Positions 1-11,674 of a DNA stretch of 64,000 nt are shown here, piece by piece. Location of the stretch: positions 16,395,276 through 16,459,275 of the forward strand of contig CM026433.1 of NCBI GenBank assembly GCA_014871385.1, read 5' to 3'. A model generated the notes under the pieces. The model was not told the origin of the DNA and made no database searches. It was given only the letters and a program-made list of their open reading frames with translations. This DNA is from Ceratodon purpureus. Taxonomy: Eukaryota > Streptophyta > Bryopsida > Pseudoditrichales > Ditrichaceae. Numbering within the stretch: position 1 is the stretch's first letter; each line of letters begins with the position of its first letter. The position numbers and the translations under genes are program-made.

Positions 1-7
1 TGAAGAA

Positions 8-300
8 TCAGTCGCAATTCAATAGAACGGAAATAGTTGAGACAATAATGAGTGCACTGCGGACCTCCTTCACAGTTGCATACCACTCTTTGAGTTCTCT
101 GTCGACGTTGCAAACAAGCGCCTGCAACTCTTGCAGTCCGGACACTGCCTGGTCAAATTGCGCATATTGGAAATGCCCTGAAGAACAAAGCTCTGAGATT
201 GAAGCAACGAGTCTTTCAACAATGTCCACTTGTTCGATGAAGATCCCCGTGTCCTTCTCGGTCTCGGCATTAGAGCGATCTGCAATTCAAAGCTCATGGT
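8..300 (-). other. Unrecognised coding-like fragment
   Basis: A minus-strand frame stays open through most of this stretch and reads like real protein rather than repeat: acidic, leucine-rich and likely helical, with the segments VERLVASISELCSSG and LQELQALVCNVDRELKEWY. I do not recognise the family. The frame stops near position 10 and no start is visible, so it is at most one exon of a gene extending beyond the window or another gene fragment like those further right. The composite minisatellite begins about 115 bases to its right. Confidence 0.3.
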
Positions 301-415
301 CCGACTTGTTTAGAATTCAACTCAAATTTCTCTAATGACACTGAATCATTGAAAACCATGTCTAGCACATCTCTGCATAGCACACGAATGTCTCCGAAAT
401 CCACATTTGTCAAAC

Positions 416-2062
416 AGGTACACACCATCCACCCACACCCGACGCCACACCGTCCACCCACACCCGAGGCCACACCGGTGTAACCTCGCGGAGACGAGGT
501 GTGAGTGTGCCCGCCTACACCCGGCGCCACACCATCCGTCCACACCCAAGGCCACACTGGTGTAACCTCACAGAGACGAGGTGTGAGTGACTGCCTACAC
601 GTGGGTCACACCGTTCGCCTACACCCGACGCCACACCATCCACCCACATCCAACGCCACACCGTCCACCCACACCCGGGGCCACACCGTCCACCCACACC
701 CGGGGCCACACCGATGTAACCTCACGGAGACGAGGTGTGGGTGTGCCCGCCTACACGCAAGTCACCCTGGTGTAACCTCATGGTGAGCTGAAACCACGTA
801 CACCCAGGGTCACGTAGGTGTAATTCTACGGACATGAGGTGTGAGTGTATCGGCCTACACCCGGGTCTCACTGTTGAGGCTAAATTGCTTGGGGTTTTGG
901 TTTAGGGTCGAATTCATTTGGAGTCTGACATGCCACCTTGGGTGCGGGGTTTGCTCATTGAAGTTTTTGGGCTTTAGTGTGTATGACCCTCTATTTTTTG
1001 TACTGCACGTCGACGCTTTACAAACAGTGACAACATCCTCTCCGAAACGCACACTCTCCTCCGTCACACCCCTCCTACACCGCGGGTCACACAAGTGTCA
1101 GTGTGTCGGCCTACACCGCGGGTCACACCAGTGTAAGTGTGCCCGCCCACACCCGGGTCGACACACCGTCCGCCTACACCCCGGGCCACACCGATGTAAC
1201 CTCGCGGAGACATGGTGTGAGTGTGCGTGCCTACACCCGGCGCCACACCGTCCGCCCACACCCGATGTCACACTGGTGTAACCTTACGGAGACGAGGTGT
1301 GAGTGTGCCCACCTACACCCGGGCTGTGGTGTGAGCTCACGGAATTGATGTGTAAGTATATTGGCCTACACCCGGGTCACACCAGTGTGAGTGTGTCCGC
1401 CCACACCAAAGGTACACTGGTGTATTGTCATGGAGAAGAGGTGTGCGTGTGTCCGCCTACACCCGGCGCTACACTCTCCCCTTCCCCCGACGTCACACTG
1501 TCCGCCTACACCCGGGGTCACACTGGTGTGGCACAGGGATGTGGGGAACACCACTTCGCAAATGGGTACACCAGGGGTGTAGCAAAGGGCTGTGGGGAAC
1601 ACCGTCACACCTTTCTTGCAAAGGAAGTTACACCATTGGGTCAGACGACTATAGCGAAAGGCTGAGGGGAACATTGTCACACCTCGTCTGCAGACGGGTC
1701 ACACGACGGGTGTCACACCGGTGTATCAAAGGACTCACAGGAACACCATCACACCTTTGCAGAGGGGTCACACCAACGGGTCACACCACTATAGCGAAGG
1801 GCTGGGGGGACACTGTCACACCTCGAGGGTCACACCGGTGCAGCCAAGGGCTCTTCCGCTGGCAGCCTCCCTTGTGTCCGCGCTCGCCCATCCGCCCGCG
1901 TGCACTCCTCCGTCCTCTCTCGTCCGCCCGCTCCCCCCTCATCCACCCTCCGGACGCTCATCCGCGTGCGCCCTCCTCTGTCCGCACCCCCTCTTCCGCC
2001 CGCGCCCTGTCTTCCCTCTTCGCCTTCCCTTTGGCCCGTGCACTCCCTTCCGTGAGGAGTTC
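416..2062. repeat. Composite minisatellite element, copy 1
   Basis: The stretch is built from imperfect units. Minisatellite A (416-885 and about 1085-1545) repeats a ~50-60 bp unit with a palindromic core ACACCGGTGT, then CTCACGGAGACGAGGTGTGA and CCGCCTACACCCGG. A unique 'head' module (about 890-1085) starts TTTAGGGTCGAATTC and recurs near 8336 and 18489. Minisatellite B (about 1545-1850) has a ~70-bp unit with GCAAAGGGCTGTGGGGAACACC and the same ACACCGGTGT core. The element ends in a C-rich tract of CGCGCCC/CATCCGCC blocks (1850-2060). Open frames here are low-complexity Thr/Pro/His reads and are not genes. Confidence 0.85.
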
Positions 2063-2063
2063 A

Positions 2064-3045
2064 AAACTGTAACATTACAACCACGGATGGAATAGCAATG
2101 TAGAATAAACAAATGTGAATGGATTATACGGCTGCAACAACCGCGGTGGAAAAAGCTTCCAAGACCGGTCCGGTCTTCTCTCGGCTAAGGAGTGCTGCTC
2201 GTCAACATTTAGGAGATCACCTAAATCATTCCATGATGGGATTATATTGTCGCCACCCAGAACATATGGACAGTCCTCTCTGTGTCTATCTATTAATGTC
2301 TAGTATCACGAGACCTTGGAAGTCTTCTAGTTTGGACTCTTTTTGGTTAAGTATGTGTATGAGAAACAGGGAGAGAGTTTAGATTTACTGGCGCTCCGCA
2401 AGGTTGGTTTGCTAACTTGGATTTTTGATTTTGATTCAGTTCAGCAACATGGCTGTCAAACCACCCATCCAACAACTCAGTCTATAAGTCCTCCGGGGGC
2501 TCCAAGAACTTCGCGGACTCTAACGGAGGAAGGTCGTACAATGACCCGGACGTGCAAGAGGCGTAGGCGATTGGCGTTGCAATGAAGCATCATGATGCTC
2601 AACAAGGCTGGAGCGGGGCTGGGAAATCAAGCTCGAAGTTGACCTCCAATCGCAAGTGATGGATTCCGTGATAAATACGACGAGGAGCATGCCGTAGTTA
2701 TGCTCTCATGTTTGTGTACATAGGCCAATCTTAATTCCAGCATGTAGACTGGAACGTATCTTGTATTTTTTGTGTCAAAAATGAATTCCCCCTCAGGAGG
2801 TAAAAGAAGATGGAAGCCTCAATGTTTTTGAGCCTACTCACGCAATGCAACGGGTGCTTCTTTGCAATTGATAACCATATAAGGTCCCGTGGTACTAGAC
2901 TAATAGATAGACACAGAGCGGACTATTCAAGGTGGCGACAATATAATCCAGCAAGTATTGTCAGGGAATAATTTAGGTCTTCTAAATGCTAACGAGTAGC
3001 ACTCCTTAGCTGAGTGAATTGTTTCTGCGTTATTGAGGGAAGTGG
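2064..3045. repeat. Downstream module of the composite element, with an inverted end
   Basis: The module starts at ACATTACAACCACGGATGG and recurs at about 10027 and, degenerate, at 22680. It includes a small inverted repeat, TTTAGG-agatca-CCTAAA, near 2206. Its left part (about 2180-2330) matches the reverse complement of 2880-3045, including the words AAGGAGTGCT, TGTCGCCACC and ACGCAGAAACAATT, so about 550 bp of single-copy sequence sits between inverted arms. That interior holds the captured coding fragment described next. No transposase is visible. Confidence 0.7.
2440..2660 (+). pseudogene. Captured C-terminal coding fragment, repeated elsewhere
   Basis: One frame reads NHPSNNSVYKSSGGSKNFAD, SNGGRSYNDPDVQEA, a stop, then AIGVAMKHHDAQQGWSGAGK and ends SNRK-stop. 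The second copy (about 10420-10640) keeps the sense codon AAG at the broken position (DVQEAKAIGAAMKNFDAQ) but has its own stop after DAQ. A third copy (about 16200-16240) holds only the end, GKSSSMSTSNRK-stop. The shared terminal stop and complementary lesions suggest all three derive from the C-terminal exon of one host gene, which I cannot name. Confidence 0.5.
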
Positions 3046-3415
3046 ATCAAATAGAGGTAATAGTGGCCTTGATTTGGAGCCTCCTCGAAGATCAGCTGAT
3101 GGGATCAGAGTGGATGCAAGGACAACGTCGAATAGACCAGGCAGGAGTGGTGAATCAAGCAGGCCTCTTGACATATTGGAAGCAATAAGGTATATTGTTA
3201 AAGATCCAAGTTCAATAATTTCTTTCATCACGAAATTGTTGCAGATTACATGGTGCGGAAGTAATTATTACATTCCTATGGTTGCGGAGATGATTTCACA
3301 CCTTGAACGTATCTCAAAGTTGGTCTGTTGCAAATAGTACGCATCTAGGAAGAGTTTAGTTGACAGGATGGTGTTCGCTACAGGTTTTCCTAACATCCTT
3401 TTGCTTATCAATAAA
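3046..3415. other. Stretch upstream of the UPL7-like fragment, no recognised feature
   Basis: A plus-strand frame is open to a stop near 3335 and contains the protein-like word LEAIRYIVKDPSSIISFITK, but I do not recognise it. It could be 5' leader of the UPL7-like gene, another gene scrap or chance. The first UPL7-like codons lie at 3416. Confidence 0.3.
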
Positions 3416-6400
3416 ATGAATCAGGTGTCGCTAAGAGGCGCGAGTGCAAAGGAGCAAACTCGAGATGAGTTGTTTGATCGGGTGGCAAAAGAAAGAGCAA
3501 TTTGCTCTCTTGCCAGACAGGGTGCTTCGTCCGCCTTAGTTATCCAGGTACTGCATACATCGCTGCTACAGTTGAAACGTCACTTGTTTATATTAAGAGG
3601 AGAATTAAGGTCGTTGTATCTGGATTGCAGAGGATATGGAAGGGTTGCTCTGTTGCTAGAAAAGTTGCTGCTCAAGCACGTGCAGAATGGGACGAGCAGT
3701 TTATCGCACGGCATGGTGAAAACCACCCACGAGTTACCGCAGACGCAATTTTTAATCAAATGTTGCGTCCTCTCTTTATGATTCTAAGGCATTCCAGCTG
3801 TTTTAATCTGCATCAGACTCAAGCAAGTGTTGACGATGCGGGTCGACTAGCGACCTGTTTTAAACTGCTTTTACAGAGCATTCACGATCCAGATATGTGT
3901 AGGTTACCCTTACCAGCGTAATTAGGCTACGCTGGAATGCACTCTTTATGTTCAGACTGGCAGCACATTCTTTCTTGTTTTTCATTTATGGTATCATATA
4001 TGAAATCATGGTGTTCGTTTTTTTCTGTTGGATACTTTATGGATAAGGCATTTTGTGAACGTAGGTGTGTAGGAAATGTTCACACTTTGTTACCATAATT
4101 AGCTCCTTCAGTTGTGGTGGTAGAATAGTTCCGCGAAGTATATGCCACTCATTCGTGCTGATCATTATAAACGTGTATTTTCAGATATTCGATATAATTA
4201 CTGCGATTTATCTGTTGGTTTTGTTGATAAAATGTCCAAGTGGGTGCATCAAGTTAGACAAATTTTAAGGCTAGCTTGTGGTGCCCTAGAAAAGGAAGGA
4301 CGGAGACTTCGTGAAGTAGAGCAGAGTGGGACGGACAATAACACTATGGCACTGGATGGCTCCAATTTGGCAGGATTAGCAATGCGAGTAATGGTAGCAT
4401 TAACGGACAGTAGTACATGGAAGTGCTTTGATGAGCAAGGGCAGGAAGTCAAGAAGCGGAAGGCGAATTTTGTTGTGCTGAGTCTGCTAGAGTGGCTGGC
4501 AAGTGGAAGTTCTGGCTTGTATTTGGCTGTTCGGTCGTATATATTGACAAATTTCCCCGTACCAGGCATGAAGGATGAGCAAGCTCAACCCCGTGGGAAG
4601 AGAGAGAAATTCATAATTACAGCGAGTATAATTACGGTCACCTTGAGACCCTTGCTTGTTCTATCTGCAGAGTGTAATAAAGATGCAGATGTTGAAGACA
4701 TTCAGAATGATAGCAACGACTACAGTTTTGCAGCAAAAAGAGCAGCTGCACAATTTTCTGCGCACATTCTTACTATCCCTTTCCTTCCACAGCATTTACC
4801 TCAACCGCTATTGCCAGCATTGCAACACCCTACAGCTTTATCTCCGTGTTTGAAATCTTTTGGGGTGCGTTCACGGGACCCTGAATCTGTATTTTTGGCA
4901 ATGCTTAGAGCTTTACCGCGTGGAATTTTCTTCCTCCGATTCAGTGTTGTATATCTGGTTGTCTCCGTTGTAATCTCCATACTTCTTGGCACTGTGTCTT
5001 GAAGGATGGCAATGTTGACCCAGCTCTTTTGACAAATGCCACCTACTTATAGAAGCATATCTGACCTTGCCACACATTGGATGAAGTGGTTCTTATAAAT
5101 TATTCTAGTATCATCATAATCTCCATGGTTATCACTTCGTATTTGAAAGACTCACGGTTCTCATCAAACATCATCTAATGGTGTATCTTTTGGGGCGTGT
5201 CTGATCTCCTTAAAAATCTCACATGCAGGTGCCCATCAGGAGTTTGCTCCGAGTAGCGACGTCTACGTCTGCGATACCTTCACAACCCTCTCGACAAGGG
5301 AAAGTCGATTCCCAGTTAGTTGATGTGCCACTCTCAGCATGGGCTTTGTCCAATCTAGTGTGCCTTGCTTCGCAAACTGTCAAAGACAATGCTCATTTCG
5401 TGAACGGATTAGTTATCCAAGACTATATTCAAGCCTTGAATTGCCTCTTAGAGGACCTGAATTCATGGATCGAAGCTACTCGAAAACGCACGAAAGATAA
5501 GAAGATTGCAATTGAGAACGAAGATGACAAGGATGTTGAAGATACGAAGTCTGTTGGGATTGGGTGAGTTGTTTATAAGTCTGTTGGACATTGCACATGG
5601 CAGCTGATAACGCTCTTAGTTTCATCTCCTACATTCAGAACTTGTAGTGTGCATCTTGTTTTGAATTGTACAGCATGACGGGCGACTCTTTGTATCATTC
5701 ATATCTATGTCACATGGAATTTCTCTAGGCATAGCGCATTCTTTAGCAGTCGTGTGTAATCCTTTCATGGACGAGATTGGAAAAGCTCGTGAGACGGTCA
5801 TCTTTCAGTTGCTCGTGGAAAGCATAAGACCCCTGCACCAGAATTGGCATCTTCTTCAACTTATGAACGAAGCAGCACTGAATGATTCTTCTCCTATGAT
5901 ATTTATTGCTGCCGGGTACACAATTGCTGCCGGGTACTCAATACAATTTATGAGAAGAGGCTATAATGAGAATAGTCGGTCTATCAAAATGTTCTGGGAG
6001 GTGAGCATTTATGTGTCTTGCCAATAATTCCTTTGTCGCACTTGAATGGATTATGTTTCATTTTACCGTCTTTACTGCGGATGAGGACCGTGTTTGTGTT
6101 ACTCAGGTGGTCAGAGGGCTCGAAGGCGAGGAAAGATGCGCTCTTTTGAAGTTCGTAACAAGCTGAACATTCACGGGCTCCTCTTCTAGGCTTTAAGCAT
6201 CTGCAGCCTGCCTTCACTATACATAAGGTACATGGTCGGTCTCTATATTGGCATTCTTAGTGGCTCGCAGTATTCTTAGCTGTACATGTCCGTCGAATTT
6301 TTAGCGAAGTAGACAACTCATACACTTCGGAGCTGGTCCTTTTTTTTTCTTCATGGTCCTAGCTTTTAAGAACTTTCAACATGATATTTGTTCTGGTATA

Positions 6401-6515
6401 ACTGAAATGAAGAGCTTATTTGCAGGTAGCCTGTGAGGCGTCGGTTTGGGCTGTGATTGGTGGACAAGATGTGGATTGTTTACAATCTGCTTCTACTTGT
6501 TACAACACCTTGAAG
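3416..6515 (+). pseudogene. UPL7-like HECT E3 ubiquitin ligase, N-terminal part only
   Basis: UPL7/UBE3C-type proteins attach ubiquitin to substrates through a C-terminal HECT domain. The start MNQVSLRGASAKEQTRDEL matches the plant UPL7 N-terminus. Exons I can place: 3416-3547, 3631-3898, 4185-4864, 5229-5563, 5729-6000 and 6426-6515. Exon 1 ends ALVIQ and exon 2 resumes RIWKGCSVARKVAAQARAEW, an IQ-type helix as in the family. Exon 3 carries HILTIPFLPQHLPQPLLPAL and ends LSPCLKSFG; exon 4 carries PLSAWALSNLVCLASQ. Phases fit through exon 4; the exon 4/5 join is off by one nucleotide. Exon 6 ([18 protein letters not shown]) is less certainly from this gene. About 430 residues are present against roughly 1,100 in the family, and the HECT domain with its catalytic cysteine is absent, so it cannot be a working ligase. 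Confidence 0.75.
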
Positions 6516-8327
6516 GTACGTACGCTGTGGGTTAACATTTCCGCCCAGAAGTTCCGCAGAAGATGATTTCCTGGTCTAGGATTTATGTGACAGTACTCTC
6601 AGTTGTGATACTCACTTTGGTTGTTACTCATCGTCTCTAGTCTTGTGCTTACTTCTGCTTTCTGACATATGTCTTCAGCTTCCTACTTATAAGAGAACAA
6701 GTACTCTGAGAGAAAAGTTGCGGCATGCCATTAAATTGAACACAGGCTTTGAACTCTCTTGACTTCATTACAATGATAGTGGACAGTTGAACCTGGAGGT
6801 TTTCTAACGTACGATTGGAAGGTAGAGAGCTTATCACCAGGTAATGGTAGTATGCACAGTATTTAATGCTTGTGTAGATCTCTAGCTCTGCACTCATGAG
6901 AAGCAATACTTTGCACACTGTAAGCATTGTGGTTCCAGGGGTGTAATATTCTCTGCCCTTTTACCTGTGATGGACATTTGTGCAGCATCAGCATGCAATT
7001 CTTATAGGAGAAAATATATATCATCAAAATAGGCAATCACCAGTTTAGTCTAGTTCCGAGCTTAGCTTAGTTGGGGATTAGGTCCTCTTTATCCGTATGA
7101 AATGAAAAGGAAGATTGGGACATCTTAGTTGCATGCTCTCTCATTTCCAACGCTTCAGGATAGGTAGGTCAGTGAGCTCTTCTATCGACTCTCTGGACAT
7201 CAACTTTGTACATATGTTTTGTTTGATCATTTCACTGACGTTTTTTCAAGAATGATACCAAATGATACTAAAGGACAACATCTAAGGTTCTTCCATGTAA
7301 GGTTTTAGGGTATGTAGATACATAATTTGCTATGTAATGTCTTGTGACGTTGCGCTTGAAGGCTTACAATAGACATCCATATATAGCAATGGCCCTATGT
7401 GGAGCTCTTGCATGAAAGACATGGTCTGCCCTATTCATCATGAGAGTCTTGAGAGTTTGGAACCTTGTCTATTGTGAATGTGTTTAATTTGAAATCCAAA
7501 TGTATATGAGTTGGTGAAGTTAGGGATTGTTATGATATGATAGCATTTGAAGTACTTGAAGTTGTCATAAGTGACCTAACTCTTAATGCTCAAGCCCAAG
7601 CCCCTTGGAGGCACTCAAAGGCACTAGAGAACCTGCTTTCACAAGATTGATAATTTGAAAAATTATTGCACAATTTTGATTAAAGGTTTTGAAGGCAACT
7701 TATTGATTCTTGGAATTACATGGTTGGTTTACACACAGTAAATGTATCTTGAAACTAATGAGTAATAGAGATTGATACTAAAAAGAAAACTAATACATTT
7801 TCCATATTTTAGAAGTCACCGACTCAATGATAGGTCAAAAGGACAAACCATTTCAATACAAGTTTCTTTTCGGCGTATATATCATAAGAGGTTCTTACAA
7901 ATTTTCCCCATGAAGCAGCTCCTAACTCCTTCCCATGAAGCGGCGTGTCACTGAACTCGGGAGTGCACCTTGTAACATTGAACTTGAAGGGCGGTGGATA
8001 GGGCAGTGTAATTCTGTTTGAAAGAGAGTCCTTGATGACAGATTTTTCTGAATGGTAGAAATAAAACAACGAGGTCATTGCCAGCATCCACCTCAAGCTA
8101 CCTATTCAACGTTGTGTTTGCCATCGAAAGGCAAGCAATCCATTTCAGACTTGAAAACTATCGACATTTGAGTAGTCTTGGCTTGGAAAAACCAGCTACA
8201 ATCATGTTCGACACAAAGTTGCTGTACTAGAGAAGTGGCTTCTATCATCACATGGAGAAGAACACGTGCAGCTAAAACCATAATCTGCAATGCCTCCGTC
8301 GTTGCATGCCGTGAAGGGTGAAGCTTG
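6516..8327. other. Intergenic stretch, no feature seen
   Basis: Moderately AT-rich sequence with only short chance frames. I see no protein homology, RNA gene or clear repeat. The HECT-encoding exons expected downstream of the UPL7-like fragment are not here. Confidence 0.6.
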
Positions 8328-10017
8328 GGATTAAGGTTTAGGGTCGAATTCTTTTGGAGTCTGAGATGTGACTTGAGGTGTGGGGTTTGCTCAATTGGGT
8401 TTTTGGGCTTTAGAGTGTATGATCCTCTATGTTTTGTACTTCACACCGACGCTCTACAAACAGCAACAACACTGTCTTCCAAGCGCACTCTCTCTCTCTT
8501 CATTGCCCTCCTACACCGGGGGTCACACCATAGAAGGGTGTCGACCTACATGTGGGTCACACCAGTGTAACTCCAAGGAGATGAGGTGTGAGTGTGCCTG
8601 CCTACACCCGGGTCACACTGTCCGCCTACACCCGGGGCCACACCGGTGTAACCTCACGGAGATGAGGTGTGATTGCTGGCCTACACCCGGGTCATACAGG
8701 TGTAACCTCAAGGTGATGAGGTGTGAGCTGAAACCACGTACACCCGAGGTCACATGGGTCTAACTCTACGGACATGAGGTGTGAGTGTGTCTGCCTACAT
8801 ATGGGCTCTAGTGTAAGCTCATGGAATTGATGTGTAAGTGTATCGGCCTACACCCGGGTTACATCAGTGTCACCCTTATAATATATGATGTGAGTGTGAC
8901 GGCTTACACCGAGGGTCACAGTGGTGTATCCTCATGGAGAAGAGGTGTGCGTGTGTATGCCTACACTAGGCGCCACACTAACCGCCTACACCCGGGGTTA
9001 CACCGGTGTGATCCTTGGACGATGAGGTGTGAGTGTGTCAGCCTACACCCATCGCTACATCGGTGCAACACTGGGCGCAGGAGGTGTGAGCGTATCCGCG
9101 TACATTCGGGGTCACATCGGTGTGACCCTTGTAATATTTGGTGTGACTACGTCCTCTTTGGAGCAAGCGCCATGTGCATCCTTGTTTGTCTTTGTTGAAA
9201 CATCCGGTTCAGTAGTACAATGCTTGCGAAGCAAAACTCTCAAAAATGAAAGTAGCGTGAAACAATACCCAACATGAAAACAATGAAAAAAAACATATAG
9301 AAGTGATGACAATTAAACAAAATACATACGAAAACAAAGGGGTCACACCAGGGCGTTACAACACGATGTAGCTAATGGCTAAGAGGGACACATTTACACC
9401 TCTTTGCAAAGGGGTTATACGACGAGGTTACGCGGGTGTAGGTAAGGGCTAGGAGGGAACACCACTTCGCAAATGGGTACACCACGGGGTTACACCGGTG
9501 TAGCAAAGGGCTGTGGGGAGCACCGTCACACGATTTCTGCAAAGGGGGTTACACCAAGAGGGCACACGGCTGTAGTCAAAGTCTGAGGGGAACACCGTCA
9601 CACCTCGTCTGCAAACGGGTTACACGACGGGGTTACACTGGTGTATCAGAAGACCCGCAGTAATACCATCACACCTTTGCATAGGGGTCACACCAGCGTA
9701 GCAAAGGGCTGAGGTGAACACCGTCACACCTTCTTTACAAACGGGAAGTTACACCTTGGGGGATACACCGGTGCAGCCAAGGGCTCTTCCGACGGCCGCC
9801 TCCCTTGTGTCCGCGCCCTCTCATCCGCCCGCGCCTCCCTCATCCGCCCGCGCCTCCTTCATCCGCCCGCGTACGCTCGTCTGCCCGCGCCCCCTCATCC
9901 GCATGCGCACTCTCCTACATCCGTGTCCCCTCTTCCGCCTATGCCCTGTCTTCCCTCTTCGCCCTTCCTTCAGCCCGCGCACTGTCTTTCGTCAGCACTT
10001 CAAAAGAAATGTAAGCC
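8328..10017. repeat. Composite minisatellite element, copy 2
   Basis: Same order as the other copies: head module (8328-8510), minisatellite A with ACACCGGTGT cores (about 8510-9160), a spacer with GAAACATCCGGTTCAGTAG (about 9160-9340) also present in copy 3, minisatellite B with GTTACACCGGTGTAGCAAAG (about 9340-9780), and a C-rich CGCGCC/CATCCGCC tract (about 9780-10000). The shared module order implies duplication of a whole composite unit rather than independent expansion of simple repeats. Confidence 0.85.
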
Positions 10018-10840
10018 CAAAGAGATCAAAACTGTAACATTACAACCACGGATGGAATAGCAATGTAGAATAAACAAAAGTGAATGGATTATACAGCTGC
10101 AACAACCGCGGTGGAAAGAGCTTCCAATACTCTTCTAGTCCTCAATAACGCAGAAACAATTTACTCGGCTAAGGAGTGCTACTCGTCAGCATTTAGGAGA
10201 TCACCTAAATTATTCCCTCACAATACACGCTGGATTTTATTGTCGCCACCTTGAATAGTCCGCTCTGTGTCTATCTATTGAAGTCTAGTACCACGGGACC
10301 TTGGAAGTCTGTGTATAGGAAACATGGACGGAGTTTAGATAACCTAGGAGTCTAGACGCTCTGCAAGGTTGATTTTCTAACTTCATTTTTGTTATCATGT
10401 AATATTGATTCCGTTTGGCAACATGGCTTTCAAACCAGCCATCCAAAAACTCAATCTATAAGTCCTCCGGGGGCTCCAAGAAGTTCACGGAGTCTTATAG
10501 AGGAAGGTTATACAATTACTCGGACGTGCAAGAAGCAAAGGCAATTGGCGCTGCAATGAAGAATTTCGATGCTCAATAAGGCTGCAACGGGGCTGGAAAA
10601 TCAAGCTCGAAGTCAACCTCCAACCGCAAGTGATGGATTCCGTGATAAATACGTCCAGAAGTATGCAGTAGTAATGCTCTAATGTTTAGGGTACACAAGC
10701 CAACCTTAGTTTGAGGATGTAGACCGAAACGCATCTTTTATCTTTTTGTGTCGAAAATGAATACCCCCTCAGGGGATAAAAGAAGCTAGAAGCATCAATG
10801 TTTATGAGCCTACTCACGTAATGCAATGGATGCTTCTTAG
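10018..10840. repeat. Downstream module, copy 2, with captured coding fragment
   Basis: This follows the C-rich tract exactly as in copy 1 and carries the words ACATTACAACCACGGATGG, TTTAGGAGATCACCTAAA and TGTCGCCACC. It contains the second copy of the captured C-terminal fragment (about 10420-10640; DVQEAKAIGAAMKNFDAQ then a stop). Unlike copy 1 it has no inverted arm on its right; it continues into the module at 10841. Confidence 0.7.
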
Positions 10841-11460
10841 CAATCAATGACCATTTCTCCCATAACGAGATACCAATAACTTTGATAAAGGATACTTGTA
10901 CAATTATCAGGCAATGCTTATCGGCGATGCTTATCAAGCATTGCCCCCTATTAACAATAGCTATATACACAAATGCAGTCAATATGTCCTACTTTGGTAA
11001 CAAAAGGATTCATCAATTTTTGACTTGCGCAAAAATTCACAATCGAGAATCAACTATAAAGAGATTTCCATAGAGCTAAGACGGGAACCAAGGTTACAGA
11101 CAAACACACATTCTTCCAATATATATATGAGAAAGTGTGCATTTGAGCGGCTCTTATTTGTAGTATTGAAAATGTGGGATTTCAGTGCAAGCTCTCTACA
11201 TGCCAAAGGACGTCATGGTGGATCTCACACCAAACTCATACATGGTGATCAACAATGAGCTGTCCCGGTTGCAAGATTAGTTTACGTGCTGCATCCCCAA
11301 ACATGCAAGTAACTGCACAAGCTATGGACTTCTTAGAAAATTCTAGAATACAAGCATGCCGCGAAAAATTCTAACTTGGTGAATGTACTTCTAATTGGTT
11401 CAACGCAACATTTCGCCAATCACCTAGGCTCAAACCAGACTTCTAGAAAATTACTACAGA
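10841..11460. repeat. Dispersed module F, copy 1
   Basis: About 600 bp that recur in direct orientation at 16420-17040. Shared words include GATAAAGGATACTTGTACA, ATACACAAATGCAGTCAATA and GGATCTCACACCAAACTCAT. Neither copy keeps a long frame. A short internal direct repeat around 10915-10945 (GGCAATGCTTATC / GGCGATGCTTATC) is collapsed in the second copy. Confidence 0.7.
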
Positions 11461-11674
11461 TTTTGTAGCTCGAGCGTTAGCGCTGCTAGAAGATTCGTCT
11501 TTCCTAGCTCACTATGTATCTCGGATATATATCTAACGTTTCCTGTGATAAAACGTGTGTGGTTACAGGCCTGATCATGCAATGCTGAAGGTAAGCGATA
11601 TCCTGAGGCTCAGAGTAGAGGAAAAGGCGAGAGAGAAGAGCTTTCGGCACCGTCGCTCACAAGTTGATTCAACT

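Noticed and set aside
416..1545. A CRISPR-like array of regular repeats
   Set aside because: The units are contiguous, variable in length and lack unique spacers; the genome is eukaryotic.
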